Shown: one piece after another, positions 47,391 through 59,103 of the stretch
Numbering within the stretch: the stretch's first letter is position 1
Layout: every line of letters starts with the position of its first letter
Source of the DNA: Ricinus communis
Taxonomy: Eukaryota; Streptophyta; Magnoliopsida; Malpighiales; Euphorbiaceae
Direction: 5' to 3'
Length of the DNA: 64,000 nt
NCBI RefSeq assembly: GCF_019578655.1
Contig: NC_063264.1
Location: 19,766,429-19,830,428 of the forward strand
Position numbers and translations under genes: made by a program
The notes under the pieces: model-generated
The model's database searches: none
The model's input: only the letters and a program-made list of their open reading frames with translations
What the model was told of the DNA's origin: nothing

Positions 47391-48780
47391 AGGAAAAAAG
47401 AATGATGGAGATCCCAATAGAGCAAATCCCGAGTCAAAATAATTAGGCGTGCCTCGATTCTTGTCTTTTCCTCTTTCCTCTAGAATATTCATCCGCGATC
47501 ATACAGAGAATGATATTAATACTCGATCAACTGGTTTTCTTTCTTCCATAAACTTTCAATCAACACTTGTGTTTGTGCTCCACAAATAAAATCAAACCAT
47601 CATACTAGACAGAGATAGAAAGAAAGGCACAAAAGAAATGAATAAAATGAGATCATAAGTAGGATTTTGGATCCGCAAGGAAAGAAATCACAAGTTGTTT
47701 GTTCTCTTCCACACGGCTAAGTATAAGGACAAAGAAAATAAAAGAAAGGAAGAACGTGATCGAGAAATCTATATTCACTGGCACGAGTGTTGATAGATCT
47801 GCAAAGTTCTTCAAAAAACTCATAGTTTGGTTCCCTACAAGGTAGAAGACTGGAATAATATACTCATTAGCCTAAAATTATTCGGTTGCATGCGATTTTC
47901 ATAGTGCGACAGGCCTCATTCTATAAGAAGAAGGAACCAAAAGATAAATATGAATACATAAATAAAGAAAGATGAATAAACTAAAGTCAAATCAAGAACT
48001 AGAGAACCCCCGTAGTCTCAAATTTTATGAGGCGTCTTAACGAAATAAGAAAAATTCGCATGGGCCTACCTAATAACACTGTGGTCAAAGTACTTCATTA
48101 TATACATCCCAAACATCAAACTCATGCATTCCCGCTTGGATTAATCAAAAGCAACATGATTTCTCCCATATGCGCAGATTTGCATCTCCTCCTGCTTGAT
48201 CATCAAGTCATGCTCGAGTGCCGCCGATCAAGCTTGTCAAATACATTCCCATGATTCCTGATGCCAATCTTTGTGTCATTAGGAGTACTCATGCCTAGAG
48301 CAATAAAGAATAATAGAGACCCCAATGGTGCAAATCCTGAATCAGAATAATTGGGCATGCCTCCATTCATGTCATTCTCGCTTTCCTCTAAAAGATTTGC
48401 CTGTGATCATTCAAAGAATGATATCAATACTTCCTCAACTAATTTTCTTTCTTTACATTTGTCCAAGTATTAGATTTGTATCTATGATTGCCGCTTCCAC
48501 ACGTTTTCACTCAACACTCGTGTTTATGCTCCCCAAATAACCAAACTGTCATACTATACAAAGATTAGAAAGAGAGGCACGATAAAGACGAACAAAATGA
48601 TTACATAGATAGGATCTCAGATCTGATAAGGAATAAAATCAAAAGTTCTTTGTTCTCTTCCATACGGCTACGTGTGAGAATCAAATCAAATTGATTTAAA
48701 TGCAAATGTAAACAAAGAATACAAAAGATAGGAAGGACGTGAGTGATAAGTCTATGCTCGCTAGCGCGAGTGTTAATAAC
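47390..48780 (+). repeat. complex tandem repeat array, block 8 (inverted segment)
   Basis: A 1.39-kb + strand segment lies between two - strand blocks. Left junction: the sequence switches within TAG at about 47388-47390 (AACGTAG|AGGAAAAAAG). Right junction: at about 48780 GTGTTAATAACT passes to CCACCCTTATGTTTAAATC. Both junctions are direct. Confidence 0.8.
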
Positions 48781-50470
48781 TCCACCCTTATGTTTAAATC
48801 AATTCGATTTGATCGTTACACTTGGTCGAATGGAAGAGAATAAAGAACTTGTGATTTTTTCTTATCGACTCGATAATCCTACCTATGTTCTCATTTTGCT
48901 AGTTCTTTTGTGTCTGTCTTTCTAATCTCTGTCTAGTAGGTTTGGTTTTTTTAGAGAGCATAAGCACAAGTGTTTAGTGAAAGCATGTGGAAGCGGCAAT
49001 CATAGCCACTGATCCAATGCTTGGACAAATGTGAAGAAAGAAAATTGGTTGACTGAGTATTGATATTATTTTTCAAATGATCGCAGATGAATCTTTTGGA
49101 GGAAAAAAGGAACGACGAGAATCGTGGCACACTCCAATATTCTGATTTAAGGTTTGTACCATTAGAATCTCTATCATTCCTTGCTCCTCCCATTTCTAGT
49201 TCCTCTAGGCATGAGAATACTTGATGACACAAGGATTGGCGTAAGGAATCATGGGAACACAATTGACAAGTTTTATTGGTGGCATTAGGACATGATTTGA
49301 TGATCAAGCAAGATGAGACCCAAATCCACACGAGTAAGGAAGAAACCATGTTGCTTTATATTAATCCAAGTGGGAATGCATGTGTTTTGATGTTTGGAAC
49401 ACATATAGTAAATTAATTTGATCTGAAGTATTATTAGATAGGACCATGCAAATTTTTAGTTATTTCTATTAAGCTCGACTCATAAGATTTAGGACTACGA
49501 GGATTGTTAACTAGTCAACTCCTCTTTAGTTCTTGATTTGACTTTAGTTTATTCATCTTTATTTATCTATTTATTCAAATTTAGCTTGTACTTTTTCTTC
49601 TTATGGAATGAGAGATTTTTCACTATGAAAACTGCATGCAAGCGAATATTTGAGGTTAGTGAGCATATTATTTGATCCTTACACTTAGCCGTATGGAAGA
49701 GAATAAAGAACATGTGATTTCTTTTCTTATTGGTTCTAAAATCCTACCTATGTTCTTATTTCTTCATTTCTTTTGTTCGTCCATTTCGAATCTAATTTTT
49801 GTCTGATGGTTTGGTTTTATTTGGCGAGCATAAACATGAGTGTTGAGTTAAAGCCTGTGGAAGCAGCAATCATAGGCACCGATCCAATGCTTAAACAAAT
49901 GTGAAGAAAGAAAATTGGTTTATCGAGTACTGATATCATTCTCCGAATGATCATAGAGGAATCTTTTAAAGGAAGAGAGAACGCCAAGTATTGAGGCACA
50001 TCTAAATATTCTGATTCAGGATTTTCACCATTTAGAGAAATCTTGTTGTTTTCAATTAATGCAAGCATAATAAAAGTGGGAATGCGAGCGTTTTGATGTT
50101 TGGAATACATATAATGAAGTAATTTGGGTCGGAGTATTATTAGGTAAGCCCACACAGATTTCCTCTTGGTTTTGTAAAACTGGCTCATAAAATTTGGGAC
50201 TACGAGAGTTGTTGACCATTCAACTCTTTTCTATTCCATGATTTGACTTTAGTTTATTCATTATTCTTTATTTATTTATTCATATTTAGCTTCTAGTTTC
50301 TTCTTTTAATGGAATGAGGGCTTATACACTATAGAAACTGCATGCAACTGAATACTTTAGGCAAGTGAGCATATTATTTATGTTTTCTACCTTGTGGGGG
50401 ATCAAGTTTTGGGTTCGTACAAGAACTTTGCAGAACGATCAAGACTCATGCTAGCAAACATAGAATTATC
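48781..50470 (-). repeat. complex tandem repeat array, block 9
   Basis: Reverse-complement units with anchors near 49512 and 50215. It ends at a third direct inversion at about 50470, inside the phrase ATCATGCTAGGAAATG. Confidence 0.82.
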
Positions 50471-52645
50471 ATGCTAGGAAATGAACAAATGAGAACATAG
50501 GTATGATTATGTATCCGATAAGGAAATAAATCACCAGTTCTTTATTCTTCTCCATGGCTAAGCGTAAGGATAAAATCAAATTGATTTAAACACAATGGTA
50601 GACAAAGAACCCAAAAGAACGGAAGGACGTGAGCGATAAGTCTAGTTCCGCTAGTGGGAGTCTTCATAAGTCCGCAAAGTTCTTGAAAGAACCTATAACT
50701 TAATTCTTTGCAAGGTAGAAAACTGAAATAATATGTTCACTAGCCTCAAATATTCGGTTGCATATAGTTTTTATAGTGCGAAATCCTCAGTCCATAAGAA
50801 TAAAAAACTAGAAGCTAAATATGAATAAATAAATCAAGTAAGATGCATAAATTAAAGTCAAATAAAGAACTAGAGAGGAGTTGACTGGCCAACAACTCTC
50901 ATAGTCCCAAATTCTATGAGCTAGCTTAAAGAAGAAAAAAGAGAAATTTATGTGTGTCTACCTAGTAACACTTCGGCTAGATTACTTCATCATATGTGTC
51001 CCAAATATCAAAAAGTAAGCATTCTCGCTTGGATTAATTGAAAGCAATATGATTTCTCCATCGCGCACGTGGATTTGCCTCTCATCCTGCTTGATCATCA
51101 AGTCATGGTCTAATGATACCGATGAAGCTTATCAATTACATTCTCATGATTCCTTAATGAAAATAAGAGGAAATTCGTATAAGCGTACCTAATCACACTC
51201 GAACCGGATATACTTTATTATATGCCTCACAAATATCAAAACACATAAATGGAGGTGAGTGATAAGTCTACACGTGCTAGCGCGAGGTAGAAAATTGAAA
51301 TATTATGCTCACTAGCCTTAAGTATTTGACCGCATACGGTTTTATAGTGTGAAAGCCGCCATTCCATAAGAAGAAGAAACTAGAAGCTAAATATGAATAA
51401 ATAAATAAAGAAAGATGAATAAACTAAAGTCAAATCAAGAACTAGAAAGGAGTTGACTAGTCAACAACTCTCGTAGTTCCAAATTTTAAGAGTCGGCGTA
51501 ATGAAAACAAGAAAGAATTAGTGTGGCCCTACCTAATAACACTTAAAACCAAATTACTACATTATATGTGTTCCAAACATCAAAATGCTTGTAATCTTGA
51601 TTGTTATTAAAGTGAAATCATGAACAAGAGAGGAGTTAACTGGTCAACAACTCTCGTAGCCCTAAATTTTATGAGCCGGCTTAATAGAAACAAGGAGAAA
51701 TTCGTGCGGACCTACCTAATGACACTCCAACCCCAGATTACTTCATTATATGCATCCCAAACATCAAAACGCTCACATTACTACTAGTATTATGCTTGGA
51801 TTAATTGAAAACAATATGATTTCTCCCTTACAACTGTGTATTTACGTCTCGTCCTACTTGATCATCAAACATACCACAATGCCAATGGTCAAGCTTGTCA
51901 ATTGTGTTCCCATAATTCCTTATGCCAATCTTTATATCATTAGGACTCCTCCTACATAGAGGAAGAAGGAATAATGGAGATTCTAATGGTGCCGCCATTC
52001 TCGTTATTCCCTCTTTCCTCCAAAAGATTCATCTACGATCATTCAAAAAATGATATCTATACTCCATCAACTAATCTTTCTTTCTTCACATTTGTCCAAG
52101 CATTGAATCAGTGCGTATGATTGCCACTTCCATGTGCTTTAACTCAACACTCATGTTTATGCTCTTCAAATAAAACCAAACCATCATACTAGATAGAGAT
52201 TAGAAGGAGAGGCACAAAAGAAACGAACAAAAAAAGAACATAGGCAGGATTTCAAATTCGATACAAAAAGAAATCACAAGTTCTTTATTCTCTTCCATAC
52301 GGCTAAGCGTAAGATCAAATTGAATTGTTTTAAACACAAGGGTAGACAAAGAACAGAAAAGAAACGAAAGACGTGAGCGATAAGTCTATGTTCGCTATCA
52401 CGAGTCTTGAAAAATTCTGTAAAGTTCTTAAGAGAACCTATAACTTAATTTCTCACAAGGTAGAAAACTGAAATAATATGCACTAGCCTCAAATATTCAG
52501 TTGCATGCAGTTTTATAGCGTGACAGACCTCATTCCATAAGAAGAAGAAACGTGAAGTTAAATATGAATCAAAAAATAAATAATAATGAATAAGCTAAAG
52601 TCAAATCATAAATGAGCTTACTTAATAATAGTCCGACCCAAATAA
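50470..52645 (+). repeat. complex tandem repeat array, block 10
   Basis: It has anchors near 50876, 51456 and 51634, so two short units (580 and 178 bp) precede a fuller unit. It ends at ACCCAAATAATATG where the Asn-Pro repeat ORF starts. Confidence 0.83.
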
Positions 52646-52646
52646 T

Positions 52647-53045
52647 ATGAATCCTACAAGCACAAGGAATCCTACTCTAACTAGGAATCCTACTTCCACT
52701 AGGAATCCTAGTCCCACGAGGAGTCCTACTCAAACTAGAAATCCTACTTCCACTAGGAATGCTAGTCCCATGAGAAGTCCTACTTCAACTAGGTATCCTA
52801 GTCCCGCAAGGAGTCCTACTCTAGCTAAAAATCCTAATCCAACTAGGATTATACACGAGCCACTCAAAAATAATGGACCAATGACTAAAGCTCGCATGAA
52901 GAAGTTCAAGGATGCTTTAAGAGTGTTCGTAAAGCAAGAGTTGAAGCTTAGGTTAGAGATCCAAAGTCCAAGTGAGACTGGGCTTAATCAAGACAATGGC
53001 CCTCAAGATAATCTTATCAAATTAATTCAACATATGGAGGCATGA
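52647..53045 (+). CDS. retroelement pol-tail ORF with Pro/Thr/Ser/Arg repeat
   Basis: 132 codons, open from ATG to TGA. The first ~70 residues are about eleven imperfect repeats of NPTxTR or SPTxTR, encoded by a 15-18 bp DNA repeat (AATCCTACTnCCACTAGG). After that comes GPMTKARMKKFKDALRVF, which resembles the GPMTRARAKRF segment near the end of the polyprotein in many plant Ty3/gypsy elements, so I read this as the C-terminal tail of a lost pol. LTR-like DNA follows directly. The upstream side is tandem repeat, so no complete gene exists. It could be translated only as a fragment. Confidence 0.5.
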   Translation: MNPTSTRNPTLTRNPTSTRNPSPTRSPTQTRNPTSTRNASPMRSPTSTRYPSPARSPTLAKNPNPTRIIHEPLKNNGPMTKARMKKFKDALRVFVKQELKLRLEIQSPSETGLNQDNGPQDNLIKLIQHMEA

Positions 53046-53747
53046 ATAAGTCAAAGTAGGCCCAAGATAAACAAGTCAAACTATTTAGAGTTCAATACTC
53101 AACCATGTGCTGCTTATTATATGTCACTTAAGCCCAAATGTTATGTTTATTTTATAGGCTAGGGTTGGACAAATTTTAAGAGTATCTGCTCATTTAAAGA
53201 AGTCTTTTAATATTTAAGAGTCTTATTTTAAGTTATCTTCTTAGTTTAGGAGTTCTATTCCTAGTCTTATTATTGGTTGCTTCATTATTATTATAGAATT
53301 AGTTTTTTCTAAGGCCTATATAAGATAGTACGAATTTCTATGTAAAGGTTGTTGAATATTGATTATTTTGGAGTTAATTCTCTTCTTTTGTTCTTTACGA
53401 ACTTGGTGAATTTATCAAGTGAAAGCTTGGTATCTTACAAACTTAGTGTAATCTAAACCTTTACTTATATTAAACAGCCTTTAATTCCTTATAATTAAAG
53501 TTCTTAAGTACAAGTTATTTAAGGGTCTTATTGGGAGTTAGAGTTTCTTTACTTGATTAGGTGAATGATCCTTGGTGAAGACATCAACATTGAAGACAAG
53601 TTTGGCAATAGTTAGCCACGTTCCTTTGATTTGGTATCGATGCTTTGGCTTATCAATCAAGTACATATCCTTTATTTTTCAGTTGATTCATTTTCTTTAA
53701 CTCGTCAGTCAAGTGCTTTGGTATCGGTGCTTTGGCTCATCAATCAA
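53046..53747 (+). repeat. LTR-like sequence after pol tail
   Basis: It contains a TATA-like CCTATATAAGATAG (about 53317), followed by a leader-like part and CTTTGGTATCGATGCTTTGG repeats near 53630-53740. No gene was seen. It ends where the - strand repeat begins. Confidence 0.5.
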
Positions 53748-54395
53748 GCATATACAGGCGGGAATGCGAACATTTTCATGTTTAGGATGCACATAATGAA
53801 GTAATTTGGGTAGGAGTATTTTTAGGTAGGCCCGTTTGATATTTTTCTTATTTTTTCATTAAGCTAGCTCATATAATTTGGGACTACAAGAGTTATTGAC
53901 CAGTCAACTCCTCTCCGATTCTTGATTTGACCTTAGTTTATTCATCTTTCTTTATTTATTTTTTCATATTTAGGTTCTAGTTTTTTCTTCTAGTAGAATG
54001 AGAGCATTCGCACTATAAGAACTACATGCAAATGAATACTTGAGGCTAGTGAGAATATTATTTCAGTTTTTTACCTTGCGAAAAATCAAGTTTGGGTTCT
54101 TTCAAGAATCTTATGGACTTATGAACACTCGTCCTAGCGAACATAGACTTATTGCATCACGTCCTTTCTTTCTTTTGTGTTCTTTGTCTACCCTTATATT
54201 TAAATCAATTCAGTTTGATCCCTACGCTTAGCCGTATGGAAGAGAACAAAGAACTTGTGATTTTTTTCCTTATCCGATCGAAAACCTACCTATGTTCTCA
54301 TTTTGTTTGTTTCTTTTGTATCTTTCTTTCTAATCTCTGTCTAGTATGATGGGTTGCTTTTATTTAGGGAGCATAAACATGAGTCTTGAGTGAAA
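53748..54395 (-). repeat. complex tandem repeat, single partial unit
   Basis: One partial unit on the - strand, with the anchor at about 53903 and the phrase GAGCATAAACATGAG near 54370. Confidence 0.82.
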
Positions 54396-55078
54396 GGGAT
54401 ATGGAACCTCCACAACTAAGCTTGAGAATCCTTTTTGAATTGCGGACCCCCAGCACATTAATATGAACAACCCAAGGACCAATTCGGCTCAACCTTTAAG
54501 AAATGTTAGAAAATATATTACTTAGAAAGATGATCAAGAATCAGAACCTAAGGAAAACTAAGTCCCTTAAACCACAATTCCAAGTACGCCACAAGGATAG
54601 ATCAACTCCTTGATAAGTAAGATTTGCATTCAAACAAGAACACAAAGATAAAGCAAACAAACTTTAAGGTAAAAATACTAATTATCATTCAAATTCAACT
54701 TCAACTTTACATCAAAATTCCTACTAGCCTCATATAGTCCTTAGAAAACCCTATATCTTAACTAATAAGATTTACATCTCATCTAGGATAAAGATAACCT
54801 TCCTAACTAAAAGAGATAACTTAAACATAATCCTAATTAGGTTAAAATACATGTGTGGCTGCCCATAATAAGCCATAAAACCCTAATTTACATAAGTCAT
54901 ATAGATGATCCTTATAACATAAGCCAAGTTAGGCCCAAAGTCTTCATATGCTCCAATTTAGCTTTTTTAGTCTTTTTAAGCCCAATTAGATTCATTGAAG
55001 CCCAATATACTGAATTAGATTAATGAACCTTGAACTTAAATCCAATTATGTGTCCTTAGCCTAAATGTCTTGGATAAG
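54396..55078 (-). repeat. LTR-like sequence, - strand
   Basis: About 680 bp. Parts resemble the LTR at 59104-59478 (ACTAGCCTCATATAGTCC against ACTAGGCTTTTATAGCC, and CTTGATAAGT-type phrases). It precedes the - strand pol tail in the same order as the + strand module at 52647-53747. No gene was seen. Confidence 0.45.
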
Positions 55079-55300
55079 ATCATTGACTTGTAATTTGAAT
55101 CAAACTGGGACTCCTAGTTAAATTAGGATTCCTTTTGTTGCTTGAACTCCTAATATCATCAGGACTCCTTGCTGGATTAGGATTCCTAGTTGAGTTAAGA
55201 CTCCCAATTGGATTAGGATTCCTTAAGCTAGTAGGATTTGCATCATCAAGACTCTTTCTTAGAGTAGGATTCGTTGTGCTAGTTTGGTTCGTATCAGCGC
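55079..55300 (-). pseudogene. pol-tail ORF with Asn-Pro repeat, - strand copy
   Basis: The - strand ORF (55358-55080) carries NPTLRKS, NPTSLRNPNPIGS, NPNPARS and similar, encoded by the same 15-18 bp repeat as at 52647 but more diverged. The GPMT segment is not present. The first residues of the ORF derive from the tandem repeat, so its start is accidental. Confidence 0.5.
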
Positions 55301-55880
55301 TAGTGAGCATAAAATTATTGCTCACGTCCATGTGCGTGTTTTGATATTTGTGGGGCATATAATGAAGTAAATATGGTTCGAGTGTGATTAGGTATGCCCA
55401 TGCGAATTTCTCCTTATTTTTATTAAAGAATTATTGGAACGTAATTAATAAGCTTCATCTGTGTCATTGGACCATGACTTGATGATCAAGCATGACGAGA
55501 GGCAAATCCACGCTTGTGATAGACAAATCATATTCCTTTGATTAATCTAAGCGGGACTGCGTACATTTTAATATTTAGGACACAGATGATGAAGTAATTT
55601 GGCTAGAGTGTTATTAGGTAGACCCACGTGAATTTCTCTTTTTTTTTCGTTAAGCTGGCTCACAAACTTTGGGACTACCAGAATTGTTAGCCAGTCAACT
55701 CCTCACTACTTCTTTATTTGACTTTAGTTTGTTATCTTACTTGATTTATTTATTCATATTTAGCTTCTAGTTTCTTCTTCTTATGGACTGAGGGCTTTTG
55801 CATTATGAGAAGTTCATGCAACCGAATATTTAAGGCTAGTAGGCATATTATTTCAATTTTCTACCTTGTAGAGAATTAGT
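55300..55880 (-). repeat. complex tandem repeat, partial unit
   Basis: One - strand unit fragment, with the anchor at about 55695 and the ATTTCAATTTTCTACCTTG phrase near 55850. It lies between the pol tail and RT fragments of apparently related elements. Confidence 0.82.
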
Positions 55881-56540
55881 ATATAATCAAAATAAATAAC
55901 AACAAACCTTTCTAAGAATACACACAAAACATACAAAAGGCATAACTAACCACTCATATAAACCATATTTTCTTTTAAAAGTGGTTTTCATTCATCACCC
56001 TCTTTCATCCTAATTTGGTGATAACCCCTCTTAAGATCAACCTTAGAAAATATACATGCACTATGCTATTCATCAAGCATATCATCTAAATGAGGAAAGG
56101 GATGTTGATACTTTACCGTTATTTTATTCATAGCGCTATAATCAATACACATCCTCCAAGTTCCATCCTTCTTGGACACTAATAAAACGGGCACGGCACA
56201 TGGACTCATACTCTCATGAATCAAGCCTTTATCCATTAGCTCCTCCACTACCATTGTAACTCCTTTTTCTCCTCAGGATTACTTCGATAAGGCAGTCTAT
56301 TTGGAATTTTCAAACTCGGAATGAAGTCAATTTGGTACTCAGTCCCTTTTAAAGGTGGTAAACCTTTTGAAACTTCCTCGAAAAATAGATCTTCATATTC
56401 CTTCAAAAGAGACAAATATACTAGGCAAAGAGTTGTCAAGATTGTTAGTAGTAAAACATGCCTTTTTGTATAAAATTACATAGGCATGTTAGAAAAATGA
56501 GTTCTCTAAACATTACTCTTTTTTGCATAAAAGCTCACTT
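55881..56540 (-). pseudogene. pol: RT N-terminal region, duplicate 1
   Basis: It contains LLKEYEDLFFEEVSKGLPPL, then GTEYQIDFIPS and [33 protein letters not shown] and [18 protein letters not shown] frame change separates the two ORFs (56439-56248 and 56254-56066). It retains about 85 bp (near 55955-56025) that duplicate 2 has lost. Confidence 0.78.
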
Positions 56541-56569
56541 TTCGATAAGGCTAGTGGCCAGACTTACTA

Positions 56570-57213
56570 TAGACAAGTATATCATCAAAATAAACAACAT
56601 AAAATTTTTCTAAGAATACACGCAAAACATGGTTCATTATTCTCGTAAAAGTACTAGGTGCATTAGTTAATCCAAAAGGCATAACTAACCACTCTTAAGA
56701 TCAATCTTAGAAAATTATACATGCACCATGCTACTCATCAAGTATGCAATCTAAACGATGAATAAGATGTCGATACTTTAATATTATTTTATTCACAGCA
56801 CTACAATCAATGCACATCCTCCAAGTTCTATCCTTCTTAGGCACCAATAAAACAGGCACGACATATAGGCTCATGCTCTCACGAATCAAGCCTTTATCCA
56901 TTAGCTCCTTCACTTGCCATTGTAATTCCTTTGTCTCCTCGAGATTACTTCGATAAGGCAGTCTACTTGGAATTTGTGAACCCGGAATGAAATCAATTTG
57001 GTGCTCAATCCCTCTTAAAGGTGGTAAACCTTTTGAAACTTCCTCAGGAAATAGATCTTCATATTCCTTCAAAAGAGAAACAAACACACTACGCAAAGAG
57101 TTGTCAAGACTGTTAGTAGTAAAACATGCCTCTTTGTATAAAAGTACAATCATAGGTGTTAGAAAAGTAAGCTCTCTTAACATCACTCCCTTTTGCATAA
57201 AAGCTCATTTTTT
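56570..57213 (-). pseudogene. pol: RT N-terminal region, duplicate 2
   Basis: A 155-residue ORF (57198-56731) covers VSLLKEYEDLFPEEVSKGLP, RGIEHQIDFIPGSQIPSRL and KGLIRESMSLYVVPVLLVPK, then DRTWRMCIDCSAVNKI. It is in better condition than duplicate 1. The conserved KID motif would follow but is deleted. The two copies are direct repeats of about 650 bp. Confidence 0.8.
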
Positions 57214-57403
57214 TCTTTTTCCCCTCAATCTCTCCTTTTGCGTGCACCTCTTCTCTCTTTTGCGCATCCACTATTTACTCTCCTTTTTCCACTCTTTGCT
57301 CACATCTCTCATTATTTTTCATACAACTCTCCTTTTGACGCGCATCCTTTTCTTTTTCTCTCACATGCGTGTGTTCTCTCTCTCAAAATTTTTTGATCAT
57401 GAT
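57214..57403 (-). pseudogene. pol: charged linker between protease and RT
   Basis: The + strand is C/T-rich; the - strand encodes Lys/Arg/Glu-rich runs with several stops. Such linkers are usual in this element type. ORFs on the + strand here (56987-57598, 57193-57396) are shadows. Confidence 0.55.
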
Positions 57404-57826
57404 TCACTTCCTTTGGTGATAAAAGTGAAAGTACAATATTTTTCCATTCATTATAAAAGAATACCTATTAGAGTATCCATCATACTTTACCCTCCTATCA
57501 AATTGCCATGGACGACCCAAAAATACAAGACTAGCTTGTATGGGTACAACATCACAAATAACTTCATCAACATATTTACCTATAGAGAAAGAAACTAGAC
57601 ATTGTTTGGTAACTCTAACCTCCCAACTATCATTTAACCATTGCAAATTATATGGCCTAGGATGCTTAAATGTAGGCAAGTTAAGTTTTTCCACCAAATA
57701 AGTGCTACAAGCATTAGTACAACTCCCACTATCAGTGATTAAGCAACATTCCTTATCTTGAATTTGACACCTTTGATGAAAGATATTGTCACATTGCTCA
57801 TCCTCTTCTTCCTCCTTTGCTTGCAC
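57404..57826 (-). CDS. pol: Ty3/gypsy aspartic protease domain, ORF fragment
   Basis: 140 codons without a stop. The segment CCLITDSGSCTNACSTYLVE contains the Asp-Ser-Gly protease site (about residues 31-33). LPTFKHPRPYNLQWLNDSWE and CLVSFSIGKYVDEVICDVVP follow, then FLGRPWQFDRRVKYDGYSNR. These match in order the protease part of plant gypsy polyproteins, and residues around the active site look intact. The first ATG follows the end of Gag, so the native protein would be a polyprotein segment. The flanking Gag and RT are broken, so it is unlikely to be functional. Confidence 0.75.
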   Translation of the reverse strand: MQAKEEEEDEQCDNIFHQRCQIQDKECCLITDSGSCTNACSTYLVEKLNLPTFKHPRPYNLQWLNDSWEVRVTKQCLVSFSIGKYVDEVICDVVPIQASLVFLGRPWQFDRRVKYDGYSNRYSFIMNGKILYFHFYHQRK

Positions 57827-58450
57827 ACTTAAAGAATGCCTTGCAACTAGAAATTTTATTTCATCAACTTCCTTTAAGTCATCTTCTTGTCGCTTGCATC
57901 TTCAATAGGTGGCATCTCATCCTCCTCATCTTCACTATTATACTCTCTATTAACAAGAATCATGGTCTTCTTGATTGGACAATCTCATTGCATATGCCCT
58001 CTCTCTTTGCACTTGAAACACTCAATGCTGCTTGTCTTGGGTTTAGGTGTCTCAAATTGCTTTACATTCCCTCCTTTCTTGCCCCCTTTATTATTATCAA
58101 ATTTAGGCTTGAAGGTGCTTTTGTCTCCACTTTTCCAATTTTGCTTCCAATTAGATGTTGTAGTAGACGAACTAGCTTGGAAGGTCTTTCCTTCAATTGC
58201 CTTTCCACTTTAAGTGTCATATGGTACATGTCTTCTAACTCCACATATAGATGTAATTCCACAATATTAGAAATTCCTTGTTTAGCCCACTCAAGAAAGG
58301 AGCCATGGTTTGCTCATGGTCTTCCTCAATCTTAGTAAGGATGAACATCATTTCGACCTCTTGAAAATACTCAACACTTCGCGAACCTTATGTAAACCTT
58401 TAAAGTTGGTTGTGCAAATCTCTATAGTAGTGATTCGACATAAACCTTTC
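57827..58450 (-). pseudogene. gag: Ty3/gypsy Gag C-terminal half, decayed
   Basis: 58262-58062 reads MELHLYVELEDMYHMTLKVE and RQLKERPSKL, a family-typical Gag segment. Near 58010-57985 the knuckle reads CFKCKERGHMQ, stop, DCPIKK: all metal ligands are present but one codon has become TGA (probably from CGA). Upstream Gag is only traceable in pieces to 58450. The + strand ORF at 57817-58335 is its antisense shadow. Confidence 0.72.
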
Positions 58451-59081
58451 CCACATGACATTCTTCATCACTCGTGTTTTACTTAATTAGGCTTTTACCC
58501 CTCTAGTGAACTTACCTCTCGCCTTTCATCAGTCAATCACTACTCTTTGGTTCTTATAAAGGCTAAGATAATAAATTATCAAACAACTAGAATTGTAACT
58601 ATTCAATAACCAATAAATCAAATTTAAAACACACACAAGAACACCGAAATAAGAAAACTAAACTAGACTTGATGAACAAGATTAAGCATATACACAATGA
58701 AAGACACAAGAACAAAGGTAATAAAAGACTAACTAAGCTTAATAAGTGAAGAAAACAAAAGGCAGAAATTTATTTTTTGAGCACCAGTCATAGAGCCGAT
58801 TGAGGATGGTAACTTTTTTTTATTTGATTTTTTTCTTGGCTCTTTTTCCTGTTCTTTTTGTTTTTTTGAAGGCACTTAAGTAAAGAATTTGGAACAAGTA
58901 AAAATGTGATTAGAATAATTAATCACAAACAATCATAAAACATATTTAAATAAGATCACAAGAATGAAACTGATTTATTTTTTTTAATTTGAATGAGATT
59001 TGGATAGAGAAGAATGACAAAAGAAAATAACAAAAAGAATATGCACAAATTAAAGATATCTAACCTGATTTAGAAGCCAAA
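58451..59081 (-). other. leader or gag N-terminal remnant
   Basis: About 630 bp with no recognisable protein. It is AT-rich with T-runs at 58810-58870 and A-rich stretches near 59020. It lies between the primer site and traceable Gag, so it is probably leader plus an eroded gag start. Confidence 0.45.
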
Positions 59082-59092
59082 CTCTGATACCA
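59082..59092 (-). other. primer binding site, tRNA-iMet type
   Basis: The - strand reads TGGTATCAGAG, complementary to the 3' end of initiator tRNA-Met. It is in the expected place between LTR remnant and gag. Confidence 0.75.
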
Positions 59093-59103
59093 AATGATAT
59101 GAA

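Noticed and set aside
53046..53747. tRNA-like segment near CTTTGGTATCGATGC
   Set aside because: The phrase is repeated and lacks a cloverleaf; it is part of the LTR-like end.
56987..57598. 203-residue + strand ORF
   Set aside because: Antisense to RT linker and protease; composition follows the C/T-rich linker.
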